DNA of 64,000 nucleotides from Lewinellaceae bacterium (GCA_020636325.1 JACJYC010000026.1:1-64000); one strand, 5' to 3'; shown: positions 26,072 to 35,893, numbered from the stretch's first letter. Notes: generated by a model not told the origin, from the letters alone. Made by a program: numbers and translations.

Positions 26072-29000
26072 CTACTGCTTCACCCATTTCAACACGCCCA
26101 CCGTTCTGTTTTCAACCGCCAACTGGATAAAATACAGTCCGGCCGGCAAGTTTCCGGCTTCTACCCTTTGTTGCATCCTCCCGATCTCGACTCTTTGCTC
26201 GTTTACAACCTGACCGGTTAGGCCGATAATGCGGATGGTTGTAGCCGGGGAAGCCGCCTGCGCCAATTCCAGTGTGAACGATCCGGCTGACGGATTTGGA
26301 TAGAGCCGCATGGACCGCGGTTTTCCGGGCCCGTTCACACCGACCAGGATGCCGTCCAGGCAGAAATAATCCAGATCGATGACGGAACGGGTATCCACGC
26401 CTTGTTCATCGCCCAGGTCATTGGTCACAAATATGGCCGGACGGATCATCACGCCCGATCCGTTGCCGCAAAGTTCGGCCGGCGCCCATCCGCTGATGTC
26501 GTATGGGATCACCAGGTCAAACTCTTCTGAAGTGTCGGACGGCGGTAGTTCAATACGGGCCACCTGGAAACAATTTTCGCTTGAACATGCCCCGAACGTG
26601 TAATCGTCACCGGTGAAGAACTGGATGTTCAGGGTGCTTCGAATTCCATTTACTTTGATCCCGTGGCGGAGCGATATCGTGCCGGTAGTTTTTTGCAGGC
26701 AGATCGCTTCCTGCGTACTCAGTACATCGGCATTGTCGAAGTTGCCGGCCAGGCGTACCTTCTTTTTGCCGCCATTGACGTTGATATGCGGGTCGCCCCA
26801 TGTTCTTGTCCAGCCTGCGGACATACCCTCCATGCCCAGGCTGCCGGCTACTGCGCCTTCATCGAAATCGGGATTGGGAAAAAGGGAGGTTTCGCAGACG
26901 GTCCGGGTCAGACAAGTCACGGTGACGATCTGGTTCTTTACGGAAGATTCGCAGAGGCTGCCGTCAGCCCGCTTTCGGGTAACGGTCATATAGACGGTGT
27001 AGGTTCCTCCGGTGGGGAAGGTATGACAGAACGTTTGGTTGCCGGTGCTGGTGCCCACCGCGGTGCCGAGCGGGTCGTCCACAAACCATTCCACTTCGTC
27101 GCAATCGCTGAGCGCCAGCGGCGTAAAACAGACCCTGCAGGAATTAGCAGCATAGGCCGTTGCAAAACCCAGGTTGACGTCGCTGTTCAGATCGGCCAGA
27201 TCACAGGGGCAGGTTTCCATACAGCCTTCTTCAACCATGAATTGGATGTTGCACGGACAACTGTCGGCGCCGCAATGCCCTGATATGATCAGGGTGTAAA
27301 CGCCGGATTGCGAAAAAGCTGAAGAGGGTAGATTGAAGCCGAACCAGGGGGCGGCCGAGGCCGTATCACTGGCGATGAGGCTGTTGTCCGGGCCATAAAG
27401 GCTCCAATCCAAATCCGCTGAGGATGTACAACTGTCGCCTGCACACATGAAACTGCCGGTCAGCGTAAACCCGATACCCGGCGCCGGGCAGCCGATGTTC
27501 AGCGGCGGGCCGCCGCACAGTACGGGCCGGCTCATGGCGCCCTGCGGACCTCGAATGTACATGTCGGAGAAGGCGCCGCAAATGCAGGTATCCAGTTTCG
27601 AACATACGCTAAGTTTGAAGAGATAGGCGTCGTATGGCCCGGCAGCAGTAAGGGTATAGGTTTTGGCGCCGGGATCAAAGTCACCGGAGCCGGAAAAAGT
27701 GCCGGAGCAGTAAACGGACTCGTCGGCGGCTACAAAAAGATTCAAACCTGAGGATTGGCTCGAAAGTCCTCCAAAGGGTTTGGCCCAGATAAAGTCGCCG
27801 GCATTGGTCAGTTTTTGGATAAAAGTACTGGCTCCGCCCGGTGAGGAAAGAACAGACACCCCTGGCCCGGGATCAAAGTCAAACGTCCCGGAAAATCCTC
27901 CGGATGTATAGACATTTCCTTTTGAATCCGTAGTTATCGACTCTCCGCCTTCCCCGGATGATCCGCCCATTCGTTTGGCCCATTCGTAGGCGCCTGTGGA
28001 AGACAGCTTGGAAACAAAAATGTCCGCTGCCGACGGGCTTACCGGGGTTAGGACAGCCGTACCGGGCCCCGGGTCAAAATCAGTAGGGCCGAATAACAGG
28101 CCGGTGGTGAATACATTGCCCGACCCATCCACCGCGATCGAGTTGACGTGATTGGAGCCGGGCCCTGAGGTCCTGGAAAACGTGTTTGCCCACAAGAAAT
28201 TCCCGGCCCCGTCAAATTTGGTGACAAAAATATCGTCTGATCCAACCAGCCCGGAACTCAGATTAAAGACGCCCGGCCCGGGATCAAAATCCACTGTGCC
28301 GGTAAATGAGCCGGTGACCAGTATATTGCCTGCAAGGTCGGTTACCAGATCAGCGGATGCATCAAGTGACGGGCCGCCGATTTGCCTCACCCAGTTGAAG
28401 GCTCCCGAAGGGGAGAAGTTTGCAATAAAAAGATCGGACGAGCCTATCGGAACAAGTCCGGCCACACCCGGCCCCGGATCGAAGTCCAGCGGACCAAAGA
28501 AATGACCGGTAAGGATAAGGTCTCCGCCGGCACCCAGGGCAATTGCACTGCTGACATCCAGCGCAGTGCTGCCGATGCCGAAAGCCCAGAGAAAACCGCC
28601 TGACGGATCCAGTTTCAATACAAAAATGTCAGCCGACCCCTGTGAGGTCAGGTTATAGGTATTGACGCCGGGATCAAAATCGGCAACGCCCTGAAAAGTT
28701 CCCGTGATATACAGATTGCCTGAAGGATCCAGAATGAGATCGTTTATGGCGTCAAATCCGGATCCTTTGATTTGCAGGGACCAAAGGAAAGTACCGGCCG
28801 GGGATAATTTGACAATGAAGGCGTCCCTTCCTGCCTGGGCAGTCAGGTTGTAAACAGCGGGCCCGGGATCAAAATCTGCCGTGCCTTCAAAAAATCCGGC
28901 TATCCATACATTTCCGGCGGCATCTGCGGTGACGACATTGCCTCCATCGGATAAAGGCCCGCCGAATTGTCCGGCCCATTCCAGGCAACAGTTTTCGGCT

Positions 29001-32000
29001 TGTTCATCCAGGCAGACCACCGTCACCATGAAGGTGCAGGTATCCGTATTGCCGCCCATATCCGTGACGGTGTAGATCACGGTTGAGGTTCCTTCCGCGA
29101 AGGCTGTACTGTCGATGAAGTTTGTGCCGGCAGCAGTTGTAGCGCCGGAAATAACATAGTCCATCATCACCATTGTACAGTTGTCCGAAAAACCCGGTAT
29201 CAGGTCCGAAAGGACGGTGGAACATGTGCCCATGGAATCCAGTCCGGCATAAACCGTCACACCGGGCGGACAGGTGATCATCGGCGGCTCCTGGTCCTCC
29301 ACCGTCAGGGTGAAGGTGCATTTGGCCTGGGTGTGGAGAAAGTCGCGGATGGTCAGCGTTTCCTGCGGGGTGACGGCTGAACAGGGGTTGACCAGGGTGA
29401 TTTCGATGGTTTCGTCGCCCTCCAGCACCCCTTCATTCAGGATGGTCACCGGCAGCACGAGCTTGTCCTGCCCGGCCTGAATGGTTACGCTTGAGGGCAA
29501 CGCGACGTAGTCCACACCCGGGGTGGCGGTTCCGCCGACCGCAAATGCAACGGTTAACGGCGTAATAGCCTGGTCCAGCCGGTCAAAAACCAGTTCGACC
29601 GTTCCGCAATCCTCATAGATGGTCTGCAGGTTCGGATCGCCGTTCACCACCCAGGCAACGGAAGCTATGCCGCCTGCGTCGAATGATCCGCCGTTCAGGA
29701 ATACAGCGGAATCGTTGAGCCCGTCGCCCACATCGGCAATTGCGATCTTGATATGATAGGTCTGACCGGGGATTACGTTCGCAACGGCCGTGAATTTACG
29801 GGTGTATCCGTCGTATTGCAGCTCATTGACTGTAGGGCCGGAAACCGGCAACTGTCCGCACAAGTTGTTACTGCCGGCCGGTTGATTGTTGACGTAAAAG
29901 CCGTTGTTGGTGATGTGGTTCACCGTACCGATACCGGTAGGGAGGGTGGTCGCCGGTACAACAGCGATATTCTGCTTGCCGCCCGGAATGCCGGGGCCGG
30001 AAAGGAAGATGCCGAAGACGTCGTGGAGCGCACTGGTCGCCAGTTCGCAATACTCCTCCGAAGCGAACACGTAGTTGAGGGAAAGAACCCCGGAAGTCGG
30101 GATAAAATCGAATTCCAGGACGGCTATATCGTATTGGGTACCTGTTGTGAGCGTGGCCAGATCGGGGTCGGGCGTATTGTTGCCGCCCATGGGGATGCCT
30201 TTGCTGTCGCTGTCGTTGGGGCCGATGGCCAGGATGGCGGGCCCGGTTGCCAGGATGACCCCGGATGAAAAACCCACATTGGAAAGGCCGTTGGAAAAAG
30301 TACCCGACTGACTGGGTTCGCCCCGGGCGGTAATGTTGGAGACATCGAAACAATCGCCGCCGATCAGTCCTTCCTGTACCAGCGTCTGGGGCGGAATGCC
30401 GGGTTGCACATCCAGGGTCGTCAATATGTTTTCGGGCCCTTCGCCCGGCTCTCCGCCGGGTTCCGCCCACCTGTTCGCCTCGCAGGGCGCTTCGCATAAC
30501 AGCGGACCGACGTCGACGCATCCGTCGTCCGCAATGCAGCAGATCGTGTTATCGCCTTTCGGGAATTTGGTCTGAGTGGTAATGGGCACGAGTCCCGATT
30601 CCGTCACCAGGTAACAGGTCACCGTCGGGTTGGGGTTGCAATTGTCAGTAGCCGTCGGCAAGGGGATGGTTCCGGTATAAAAACATTGGCCGGGATCGGT
30701 GCCGACCGTCAGGTCAGGCGGACAGTTGATCATCGGCGGTTCGATGTCCGTCACCACGATGTTCTGTACACAAGAGGCTTCGTTTCCGCAGCTGTCCGTC
30801 GCCGTCCAGGTGCGCTGGATGATGCCGTCGCAAGGCAGGCTCCCCAGGGTAAGATCGGCATAGGTGATCACCGGTACGGAAGTGCAATTATCGGTAGCGG
30901 TGGCCATCCCGGTGAAATTGGGCGTGATATCGGTGTCGCAGTTTTTCTGCACATTCGGCGGGCACATGATCACGGGCGGCACAATCTCAATGGTTTGGAC
31001 GCTGGTGGTGCAGGCGCCGACGTTGCCGCACCAGTCGGTGACGCTAAGGGTAACGGGAAAATTGCCGCAACCGGTCAAAACGCCCGGACTGACGCTCATG
31101 GATTCGATCCGGCAATTGTCCGTGGAGCCGCCGTCGATCATGACGGGGGTCAGGGTCGTGGTGCAATCGGGGTCCAGTATCACCCCGAATCCCGGCAAAC
31201 AAACCGCCTGGGGTGGAGTATTCTCCGAAACCTGGATGGTTTGTGTGACAGTGGACATAGAGCCGTCGGCGCAGGTGATGGTCACGCAATAGGTGTACGG
31301 TCCGCAGGGCAATTGCAGGTCCAGGTTCGGCGTATTCTCACCGCTGCACCATTGGTAGCTGATGGGTTGAGGGCCGGTACTGGTGCTGACGATCTCTACG
31401 TGTCCGCAACTGTCGAGGTAATTGACGGTAAATGATGCTTCGCAGGGATCGGTTCCGCATACCGAAGCCTGGCTCAGGGTCACCATTGAGCCGGTGATGG
31501 GCGTTTTTACGGGCATTTCGGCGGCAAACAGTTCAAGCGGCTGAGGCCCGTCAAAAGGGGTGTTTTCGGGTGTCAGGGTTACATCGAAATCAACCGTACA
31601 ATCGGAGTTCAGGTCGCGGTCGGTCAGCAACAGGACGCCGTCCTGCGGGCCAAAGTTGTTGGGGTGTCCGAAAAGGGCATCAGCAGTGGCTATTTGCCCG
31701 CTGGGGGTCAGGGACAAGAAAGAGGCAAAATTGCCCAGGTTGGTCAGGTATTTGGTCCACACGGGGATTGTCGGCGGACCGTTGCTGTCGTCCAGTTTCA
31801 CCACCACCGGCTGGCAGCAAGTCCCGCCGATGTTGGTCCTGCCCATTATGTAAATTTCGCCGTTCCCGCCGTCTAATACCTGGTCCAGAGAAAGCAACCC
31901 GTTGACGGATATTTCCCAGACCGGCAATAAGTCGGCGTCAAAACGCATGACCCTCGGGGGCAGGAAGGCCGTTCCTATATTTCGGTTGGCAATGGCCAGC

Positions 32001-32722
32001 AGATCGCCGTTTCCGGTCCTGGCGAGGTCTGTATAGTTGAATTGCGCCGGACCTTGCACCCCCGCGACAAAATTTCCGCTGCTGTTCACCCGGAAAATAA
32101 CGGCATTGCTGCCCAGGGGGCCGGCCACCGTGATATCCCCGTTTGCCATCACCTCCATATCCTGGTAGAAATCGTCATTCGCCGCACTGAAGAACTGTTT
32201 TTTGCTGTTGATCACACAATTGGGCGATATATTATAAAGGACGACATCCCGCAAGGTGGAAGGGGTATTGTGAAATCCTATGACCGAGTAGGTATTGCTG
32301 CCTGGGTTTTGATCGATGCGGAAAAGACCCTCCAGGCCCGGCTCGTCCAGGAAAGTGATGCAAACCTCCGCACCTGTTCGCGTCAGTTCACCGATGATGC
32401 TGCGATCCCGCGAACCTTCAGCGCCTACCATGATCAGGTTTCCGGAGCCCGGCACGACCACCGCATCTTCCCAACCCGAAGAAATATTCAGGGAATGGGT
32501 CCATTGGCATACCCCGGCGCTGTTGATCCTGGACACACTGGCCAACCCGCCCACGGCGCCCAGGACATAAAAGTCGGCGCCGTCGGGGATGGCTTTTTTG
32601 AAGATCGTTGTGTTGGCGCCTGTACCATAAATGTTCTGAAATTGGGCGCTTACGGTAAGGGCAGAAAGGAATAAGGCCGATACCATGGCAAAAACGGCAA
32701 CATAGTAAGGTGAGCTTTTCAT
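26072..32722 (-). CDS. Giant T9SS-secreted multidomain surface protein
   Basis: 2216 residues. Order: signal peptide (1-27, ending TVSAQ); an N-terminal repeat region resembling a beta-propeller (about 30-380); PKD/HYR-type modules (about 430-720; CPPNVQKNCD, CPPDLTVGTD and TATDNC repeats); a choice-of-anchor L domain (about 785-1060; NGLSNVGFSSGVILATG); a Calx-beta-like segment (about 1065-1150); a third HYR module (about 1155-1240); seven repeats with the motif DFDPG (about 1245-1705), most likely one seven-bladed propeller; a Cys-rich stretch (about 1710-1970); a carbohydrate-binding-like region; and a type A T9SS sorting domain (about 2138-2216; RLYPNPSAGSF, LPAGLYFIQL). It should be exported across the outer membrane by the T9SS, whose SprA is encoded at 48.6 kb. 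An adhesin role is inferred. Confidence 0.9.
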   Translation of the reverse strand: MKSSPYYVAVFAMVSALFLSALTVSAQFQNIYGTGANTTIFKKAIPDGADFYVLGAVGGLASVSRINSAGVCQWTHSLNISSGWEDAVVVPGSGNLIMVGAEGSRDRSIIGELTRTGAEVCITFLDEPGLEGLFRIDQNPGSNTYSVIGFHNTPSTLRDVVLYNISPNCVINSKKQFFSAANDDFYQDMEVMANGDITVAGPLGSNAVIFRVNSSGNFVAGVQGPAQFNYTDLARTGNGDLLAIANRNIGTAFLPPRVMRFDADLLPVWEISVNGLLSLDQVLDGGNGEIYIMGRTNIGGTCCQPVVVKLDDSNGPPTIPVWTKYLTNLGNFASFLSLTPSGQIATADALFGHPNNFGPQDGVLLLTDRDLNSDCTVDFDVTLTPENTPFDGPQPLELFAAEMPVKTPITGSMVTLSQASVCGTDPCEASFTVNYLDSCGHVEIVSTSTGPQPISYQWCSGENTPNLDLQLPCGPYTYCVTITCADGSMSTVTQTIQVSENTPPQAVCLPGFGVILDPDCTTTLTPVMIDGGSTDNCRIESMSVSPGVLTGCGNFPVTLSVTDWCGNVGACTTSVQTIEIVPPVIMCPPNVQKNCDTDITPNFTGMATATDNCTSVPVITYADLTLGSLPCDGIIQRTWTATDSCGNEASCVQNIVVTDIEPPMINCPPDLTVGTDPGQCFYTGTIPLPTATDNCNPNPTVTCYLVTESGLVPITTQTKFPKGDNTICCIADDGCVDVGPLLCEAPCEANRWAEPGGEPGEGPENILTTLDVQPGIPPQTLVQEGLIGGDCFDVSNITARGEPSQSGTFSNGLSNVGFSSGVILATGPAILAIGPNDSDSKGIPMGGNNTPDPDLATLTTGTQYDIAVLEFDFIPTSGVLSLNYVFASEEYCELATSALHDVFGIFLSGPGIPGGKQNIAVVPATTLPTGIGTVNHITNNGFYVNNQPAGSNNLCGQLPVSGPTVNELQYDGYTRKFTAVANVIPGQTYHIKIAIADVGDGLNDSAVFLNGGSFDAGGIASVAWVVNGDPNLQTIYEDCGTVELVFDRLDQAITPLTVAFAVGGTATPGVDYVALPSSVTIQAGQDKLVLPVTILNEGVLEGDETIEITLVNPCSAVTPQETLTIRDFLHTQAKCTFTLTVEDQEPPMITCPPGVTVYAGLDSMGTCSTVLSDLIPGFSDNCTMVMMDYVISGATTAAGTNFIDSTAFAEGTSTVIYTVTDMGGNTDTCTFMVTVVCLDEQAENCCLEWAGQFGGPLSDGGNVVTADAAGNVWIAGFFEGTADFDPGPAVYNLTAQAGRDAFIVKLSPAGTFLWSLQIKGSGFDAINDLILDPSGNLYITGTFQGVADFDPGVNTYNLTSQGSADIFVLKLDPSGGFLWAFGIGSTALDVSSAIALGAGGDLILTGHFFGPLDFDPGPGVAGLVPIGSSDLFIANFSPSGAFNWVRQIGGPSLDASADLVTDLAGNILVTGSFTGTVDFDPGPGVFNLSSGLVGSDDIFVTKFDGAGNFLWANTFSRTSGPGSNHVNSIAVDGSGNVFTTGLLFGPTDFDPGPGTAVLTPVSPSAADIFVSKLSSTGAYEWAKRMGGSSGEGGESITTDSKGNVYTSGGFSGTFDFDPGPGVSVLSSPGGASTFIQKLTNAGDFIWAKPFGGLSSQSSGLNLFVAADESVYCSGTFSGSGDFDPGAKTYTLTAAGPYDAYLFKLSVCSKLDTCICGAFSDMYIRGPQGAMSRPVLCGGPPLNIGCPAPGIGFTLTGSFMCAGDSCTSSADLDWSLYGPDNSLIASDTASAAPWFGFNLPSSAFSQSGVYTLIISGHCGADSCPCNIQFMVEEGCMETCPCDLADLNSDVNLGFATAYAANSCRVCFTPLALSDCDEVEWFVDDPLGTAVGTSTGNQTFCHTFPTGGTYTVYMTVTRKRADGSLCESSVKNQIVTVTCLTRTVCETSLFPNPDFDEGAVAGSLGMEGMSAGWTRTWGDPHINVNGGKKKVRLAGNFDNADVLSTQEAICLQKTTGTISLRHGIKVNGIRSTLNIQFFTGDDYTFGACSSENCFQVARIELPPSDTSEEFDLVIPYDISGWAPAELCGNGSGVMIRPAIFVTNDLGDEQGVDTRSVIDLDYFCLDGILVGVNGPGKPRSMRLYPNPSAGSFTLELAQAASPATTIRIIGLTGQVVNEQRVEIGRMQQRVEAGNLPAGLYFIQLAVENRTVGVLKWVKQ

Positions 32723-33198
32723 GAATTGAAGGTTGAATCCGATGATATAAATCCCCCGCGGGGGCAGCCCGAATGTCTTGTAAAAGGGTACCGAATCGGT
32801 TTCGTGAACTGCAATGAAAGGAGAGCGTATTCCCTAAAGAAAATACTGATGGTCAGATGAGCCTGTTAACCTTGTTTTGGAAGGACCAAAGTCGCAATTA
32901 ATGAATCAGGGGGGACAAATATCTTTGGCAAATATAACAAATGGGACCCAAATAATTCAGCATTCAATGAGATTTCTGTTTGATCACTTTGGATGCCCCG
33001 ATCAGCCGGCCTTTGATCGCCCTTTCTGTTGAGTTTCGCGCGTTAGGATGGAAACGCCATATTGAGTGAAGGCGGGCGGGATGCTCAAAACTGCTGACAG
33101 TCCTCTCCAGGCCAACCGATTCTCTGTACCCTCGGTAAAGGGTTAAGGCAGTGCCGCCAACTAACCTGAAATCATTAAAAGTTTATTTTTACAATACT
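32723..33198. other. Intergenic region upstream of the giant gene
   Basis: 476 bp without a supportable gene. It holds a perfect 12-bp palindrome CCCCCGCGGGGG (32753-32764) about 30 bases upstream of the giant gene's start, so within its leader. The rest is unremarkable, and the segment next to 33198 is AT-rich. Confidence 0.5.
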
Positions 33199-33678
33199 TT
33201 ATCCCTGCATTCCAACAGACCGCGATTTCCGGTACAACCCGTAAACCACGACCAGTCCCAGCAACGGGATCGAACCTGTTGCAGCCCAGTATCCGAATTG
33301 TTCATAGAGGAAGCCGATCGGCGCCCAGACACTGACCGATTCCACGGCGCCGGACTCCAGGTCGTTGAGGTCCCAAACCGTGATCAGGGTCAGGAGCGGG
33401 AAGGCCGCCAGCCCTATGTACATGAATCGCCTGTAATAAGCGGCTTGCTCCGTAGGTGTAGCGTCCGCAGGCGGAGCATAAACCCGTTCTGTATCGTCGG
33501 TGGCCTTTAGTTGCCGGATACTTCGGTAAGCCAGAAAACCTGCGACCAGCGCAATGAGGCCGGCTATTAAAAAGCCTTCCCCATCTTTTACCTCGGCCCA
33601 CAACGGCAGGCTGAGGATGAAAAGGACGATCAGGCTGTACGCAGCGATTTGGATTTTCAGATAATGCCGCTTGTTCAT
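33199..33678 (-). CDS. Uncharacterised four-helix membrane protein
   Basis: 159 residues with hydrophobic helices at about 9-28, 35-52, 84-102 and 128-149. A cytoplasmic-looking loop (about 53-83) is rich in charged residues and contains TPTEQAAYYRRF. No family recognised. It is the last of three minus-strand genes (34735 to 33199), 72 bases after the preceding stop, and might belong to the same transcript. Confidence 0.6.
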   Translation of the reverse strand: MNKRHYLKIQIAAYSLIVLFILSLPLWAEVKDGEGFLIAGLIALVAGFLAYRSIRQLKATDDTERVYAPPADATPTEQAAYYRRFMYIGLAAFPLLTLITVWDLNDLESGAVESVSVWAPIGFLYEQFGYWAATGSIPLLGLVVVYGLYRKSRSVGMQG

Positions 33679-33750
33679 GATGAATGAATTGTGGATTTAG
33701 GTATTGGATAATGTTGGTTTATCAGTCGGGGTGGGGGATTGTTACCTTTT

Positions 33751-34320
33751 TTATTTTTCTGTTAGATAATTTTCGAATGCTCCAAAATCCACCGAAGTTA
33801 TTTCGGTCTTCGAAGGATAAGAATGCCCCATGAGCCCGAGGTACAAGGGAATGGGGTGAACGGCAGGTTTTCCTTTAGGCGATGCAGCCAGGTGAACCAA
33901 TTTTAATTTTTGTCTTTCGACATAAATACTGAAATCGGACCAACCGTATTCATAGGTTGAACCACATTTCTTGCACGTCCATTTTTCGTTGGTGCATTCA
34001 TCGGTGAGCTGACTTTTTTCAATGTCAAAACCCGCTTTGGATAGATTAATGAGCAAATCCGTTTCAAAACATTTAAAAGAATTGCCGGTATCGCGGCAGT
34101 CGATACCGATGATTTGCTGAAACCTGGGATATGCACAAGGGCAGTTTTCGGCATTGTAAGCAGCCAGACTGGAAATAAACAGATTTTTCACCTGCTCAAA
34201 CCTGGCCATAAACTCCTTATTCCGCTGTTCGGTTTCCTCCTTGCTGAGGTATTTTTTTGCGGGTTCCTGGTCCGGTTGTTGGGTTTTTGTCTTTTGGAAT
34301 ATTTTTTTGAATGGGTTCAT
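33751..34320 (-). CDS. Uncharacterised protein with Cys motifs
   Basis: A 189-residue soluble protein with a basic, Gln-rich N-terminus (about 1-30). Its cysteines are notable: NCPCAYPRF near 59-63, and CTNEKWTCKKCGS near 108-120, where a CXXC could bind zinc. The C-terminal half (VERQKLKLVHLAASPKGKPA, then PLYLGLMGH) is beta-rich. I recognise no family. 58 bases separate it from the upstream gene of the same orientation. Confidence 0.6.
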   Translation of the reverse strand: MNPFKKIFQKTKTQQPDQEPAKKYLSKEETEQRNKEFMARFEQVKNLFISSLAAYNAENCPCAYPRFQQIIGIDCRDTGNSFKCFETDLLINLSKAGFDIEKSQLTDECTNEKWTCKKCGSTYEYGWSDFSIYVERQKLKLVHLAASPKGKPAVHPIPLYLGLMGHSYPSKTEITSVDFGAFENYLTEK

Positions 34321-34378
34321 TGGATGTTGTTTTGGTTCGGCTTTTTTTATTCAATTAGAGGGCTGTTGAGTTCAATTT

Positions 34379-34735
34379 TTACCAATCGAAGATCTGGCCC
34401 AAAAGCTCAGCAAAGAACTTCTTGTCTTCCCGTACGATACTGGTAATTTGTTCAAAAGCATCGATGATATGCTGTAGGTCATCCCAGAAGTTTCTCCCGT
34501 CCCTCGTTGAACTTCCTCCGGAAAACCCTTCGGAACTGTTTTGGATTTTGTTCAGAAAATCCGGGTTTTCTTTGATGTAATTGGAAACGGTTCCGGTAAA
34601 TACGGTAAAATGTCCGATCATTTCATTATCCCGTTCCATGAAAATTCGCGCCTGGGCAAAAACCTGCCGGGCAAATTCTTTTTTTTCTTCATCCCACGAA
34701 ATTTTGGGATTTTCATCTTTGGGCTGATTGGCCAT
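34379..34735 (-). CDS. Uncharacterised helical protein
   Basis: 118 residues, soluble, with a Lys/Asp/Glu-rich N-terminus and amphipathic helices; a Gly/Ser-rich stretch EGFSGGSSTRDGRN lies near 70-83. No recognisable domain or signal peptide. It is the first of the minus-strand trio ending at 33199. Confidence 0.55.
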   Translation of the reverse strand: MANQPKDENPKISWDEEKKEFARQVFAQARIFMERDNEMIGHFTVFTGTVSNYIKENPDFLNKIQNSSEGFSGGSSTRDGRNFWDDLQHIIDAFEQITSIVREDKKFFAELLGQIFDW

Positions 34736-34883
34736 GACTCAAGGTATTTAAGTGAAAAATCAACCGGTCAGCAGGACCGTGTCGAATGGAAATCACCGCA
34801 TTAACCTATTTGTTACCATTTCCCGGATAAATTTTACCTACCTTTCAAAGACCTTTTGGGAAGGCAAATCAAAGGATAGAAAT

Positions 34884-34964
34884 ATGCACCTCTACCATCA
34901 ACTCGCCCCCTGGTGGCACCTCTTTTCCTCCCCCGCCGACTACGCCGAGGAAGCAGGCCTGTAG
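34884..34964 (+). pseudogene. Remnant: start of a SAM-dependent methyltransferase
   Basis: The 26 codons after an AAGGATAG leader read LYHQLAPWWHLFSSPADYAEEA, the characteristic beginning of a family of class I SAM-dependent methyltransferases. The similarity stops at GL-stop and the following DNA shows no continuation in any frame. It therefore looks like a gene cut off after its first helix. Too short to function. Confidence 0.55.
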
Positions 34965-35100
34965 CCTATCCCCCATTCAGAACTGGAACCGGATTCCTAT
35001 TTCGGGATCGTCGCAAAGTAACCCCGGCGACCGGCGAAGTCCCGCCGTAGCCGGCAAACGCCGGCCCCGGGAATCCTGGAACCGGGGAGTCTGAAAATCG

Positions 35101-35316
35101 GATCAATCGACCACGCCGCGGCGTGGCGAATCAATCATTTATTGAGGAACCGAGGAACTGCCCCGAAGGGACTCCTTTGGAGAAGAATCGAGGAACTGAA
35201 AGCAAAATCAATCGAATCAATCGAACAATCGAATCAATCGAACAATCGAACAATCGAATCAATCGAACAATCGAACAATCGATCAATCGACCACGCCGCG
35301 GCGTGGCGAATCAATC
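35101..35316. repeat. Two identical 36-bp palindromic repeats flanking an AATC-type tandem array
   Basis: A 36-bp sequence with core CCACGCCGCGGCGTGG (a perfect 16-bp palindrome) flanked by GATCAATCGA and CGAATCAATC occurs at 35101-35136 and again, identical, at 35281-35316, exactly 180 bp apart. Between them lie GAGGAACTG repeats and about nine copies of an 8/9-bp unit (AATCAATCG, AACAATCG; 35210-35287). Confidence 0.85.
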
Positions 35317-35320
35317 GCCC

Positions 35321-35617
35321 CTACTTCCGCTTCTTACTCCTGTTTCCCGCCATAAAACCCCAGCCGCTTGAGCCCAGCAAGAACCCCATATCGTAAAATC
35401 CGCCGACGTTATTGACCGCATAGATGGCCACCTTATCGTCAAATAAACTGGTGATAAAGCTGACCGGCGTGATGAAACCATGGATGAGGCCTGAGAAAAA
35501 GCCGTATTGTTTGCCGGTGAGGCACTCCGATACGGGCTCCACACCGGCGCATGAAACCAATAAAACGGAAACCAACAACCCGATGAGCAGGAGGTAAAGC
35601 GAGCGATAAGTTTTCAT
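35321..35617 (-). CDS. Small lipoprotein of an uncharacterised family
   Basis: 98 residues with a lipoprotein signal: hydrophobic helix 7-20 and lipobox LVSC with Cys23. The mature part contains GFFSGLIHGFITPVSFITSL and YAVNNVGGFYDMGFLLG, which resembles a widespread but uncharacterised family of short lipoproteins in several phyla; two hydrophobic stretches may insert in the membrane. ATG 35617 gives the best signal peptide. Its stop codon lies four bases from the second 36-bp palindromic repeat. Confidence 0.75.
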   Translation of the reverse strand: MKTYRSLYLLLIGLLVSVLLVSCAGVEPVSECLTGKQYGFFSGLIHGFITPVSFITSLFDDKVAIYAVNNVGGFYDMGFLLGSSGWGFMAGNRSKKRK

Positions 35618-35737
35618 TGTCAATTTTTTAATTCAATTTAACCCTTCAACCCAAAGGAATCCATATTTATCGACCAATGGGCCCCGCACAGTGCCCGGAG
35701 GACGGCTAAAATTATAGATTAGGCTGAAATGATCCTT

Positions 35738-35775
35738 ACCCCAACTGCCCACTGCCCACTGCCCACTGCCCACTG
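35738..35775. repeat. Short tandem repeat GCCCACTGCCCACT
   Basis: Four to five head-to-tail copies of a 7-bp CCCACTG unit. Related ACTGACAACTG/ACTGACCACTG tandem repeats are found at 47800-47830 and 57340-57424. Confidence 0.8.
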
Positions 35776-35845
35776 ACACCTCCCGCATTTCACCCCCCAA
35801 ATCCAACCATCCAACCCCCGAATCCGACGTTTAACACAAATATTA

Positions 35846-35876
35846 TTGACAAACTGAACACCGTTCAGTAAATTTG
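35846..35876 (+). promoter_or_regulatory. TetR-gene promoter with embedded operator
   Basis: TTG (35846-35848) and TAAATTTG (35869-35876, exact TAnnTTTG) are 20 bases apart. The spacer ends in a perfect interrupted palindrome CTGAAC-ACC-GTTCAG (35854-35868). A TetR dimer bound here would block the promoter, so autorepression is the obvious reading. The start codon of the regulator follows 17 bases after the -7 box. Confidence 0.75.
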
Positions 35877-35893
35877 CACTGTAAATCATTTCA

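Larger units (their letters stand above)
34736..35320. other. Intergenic region with a gene remnant and repeats
   Basis: 585 bp. It contains the start of a methyltransferase gene (34884-34964), a GC-rich stretch without genes (34965-35100), two identical 36-bp palindromic elements (35101-35136 and 35281-35316), and an AATC-type tandem repeat between them. Nothing else was recognised. Confidence 0.7.
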
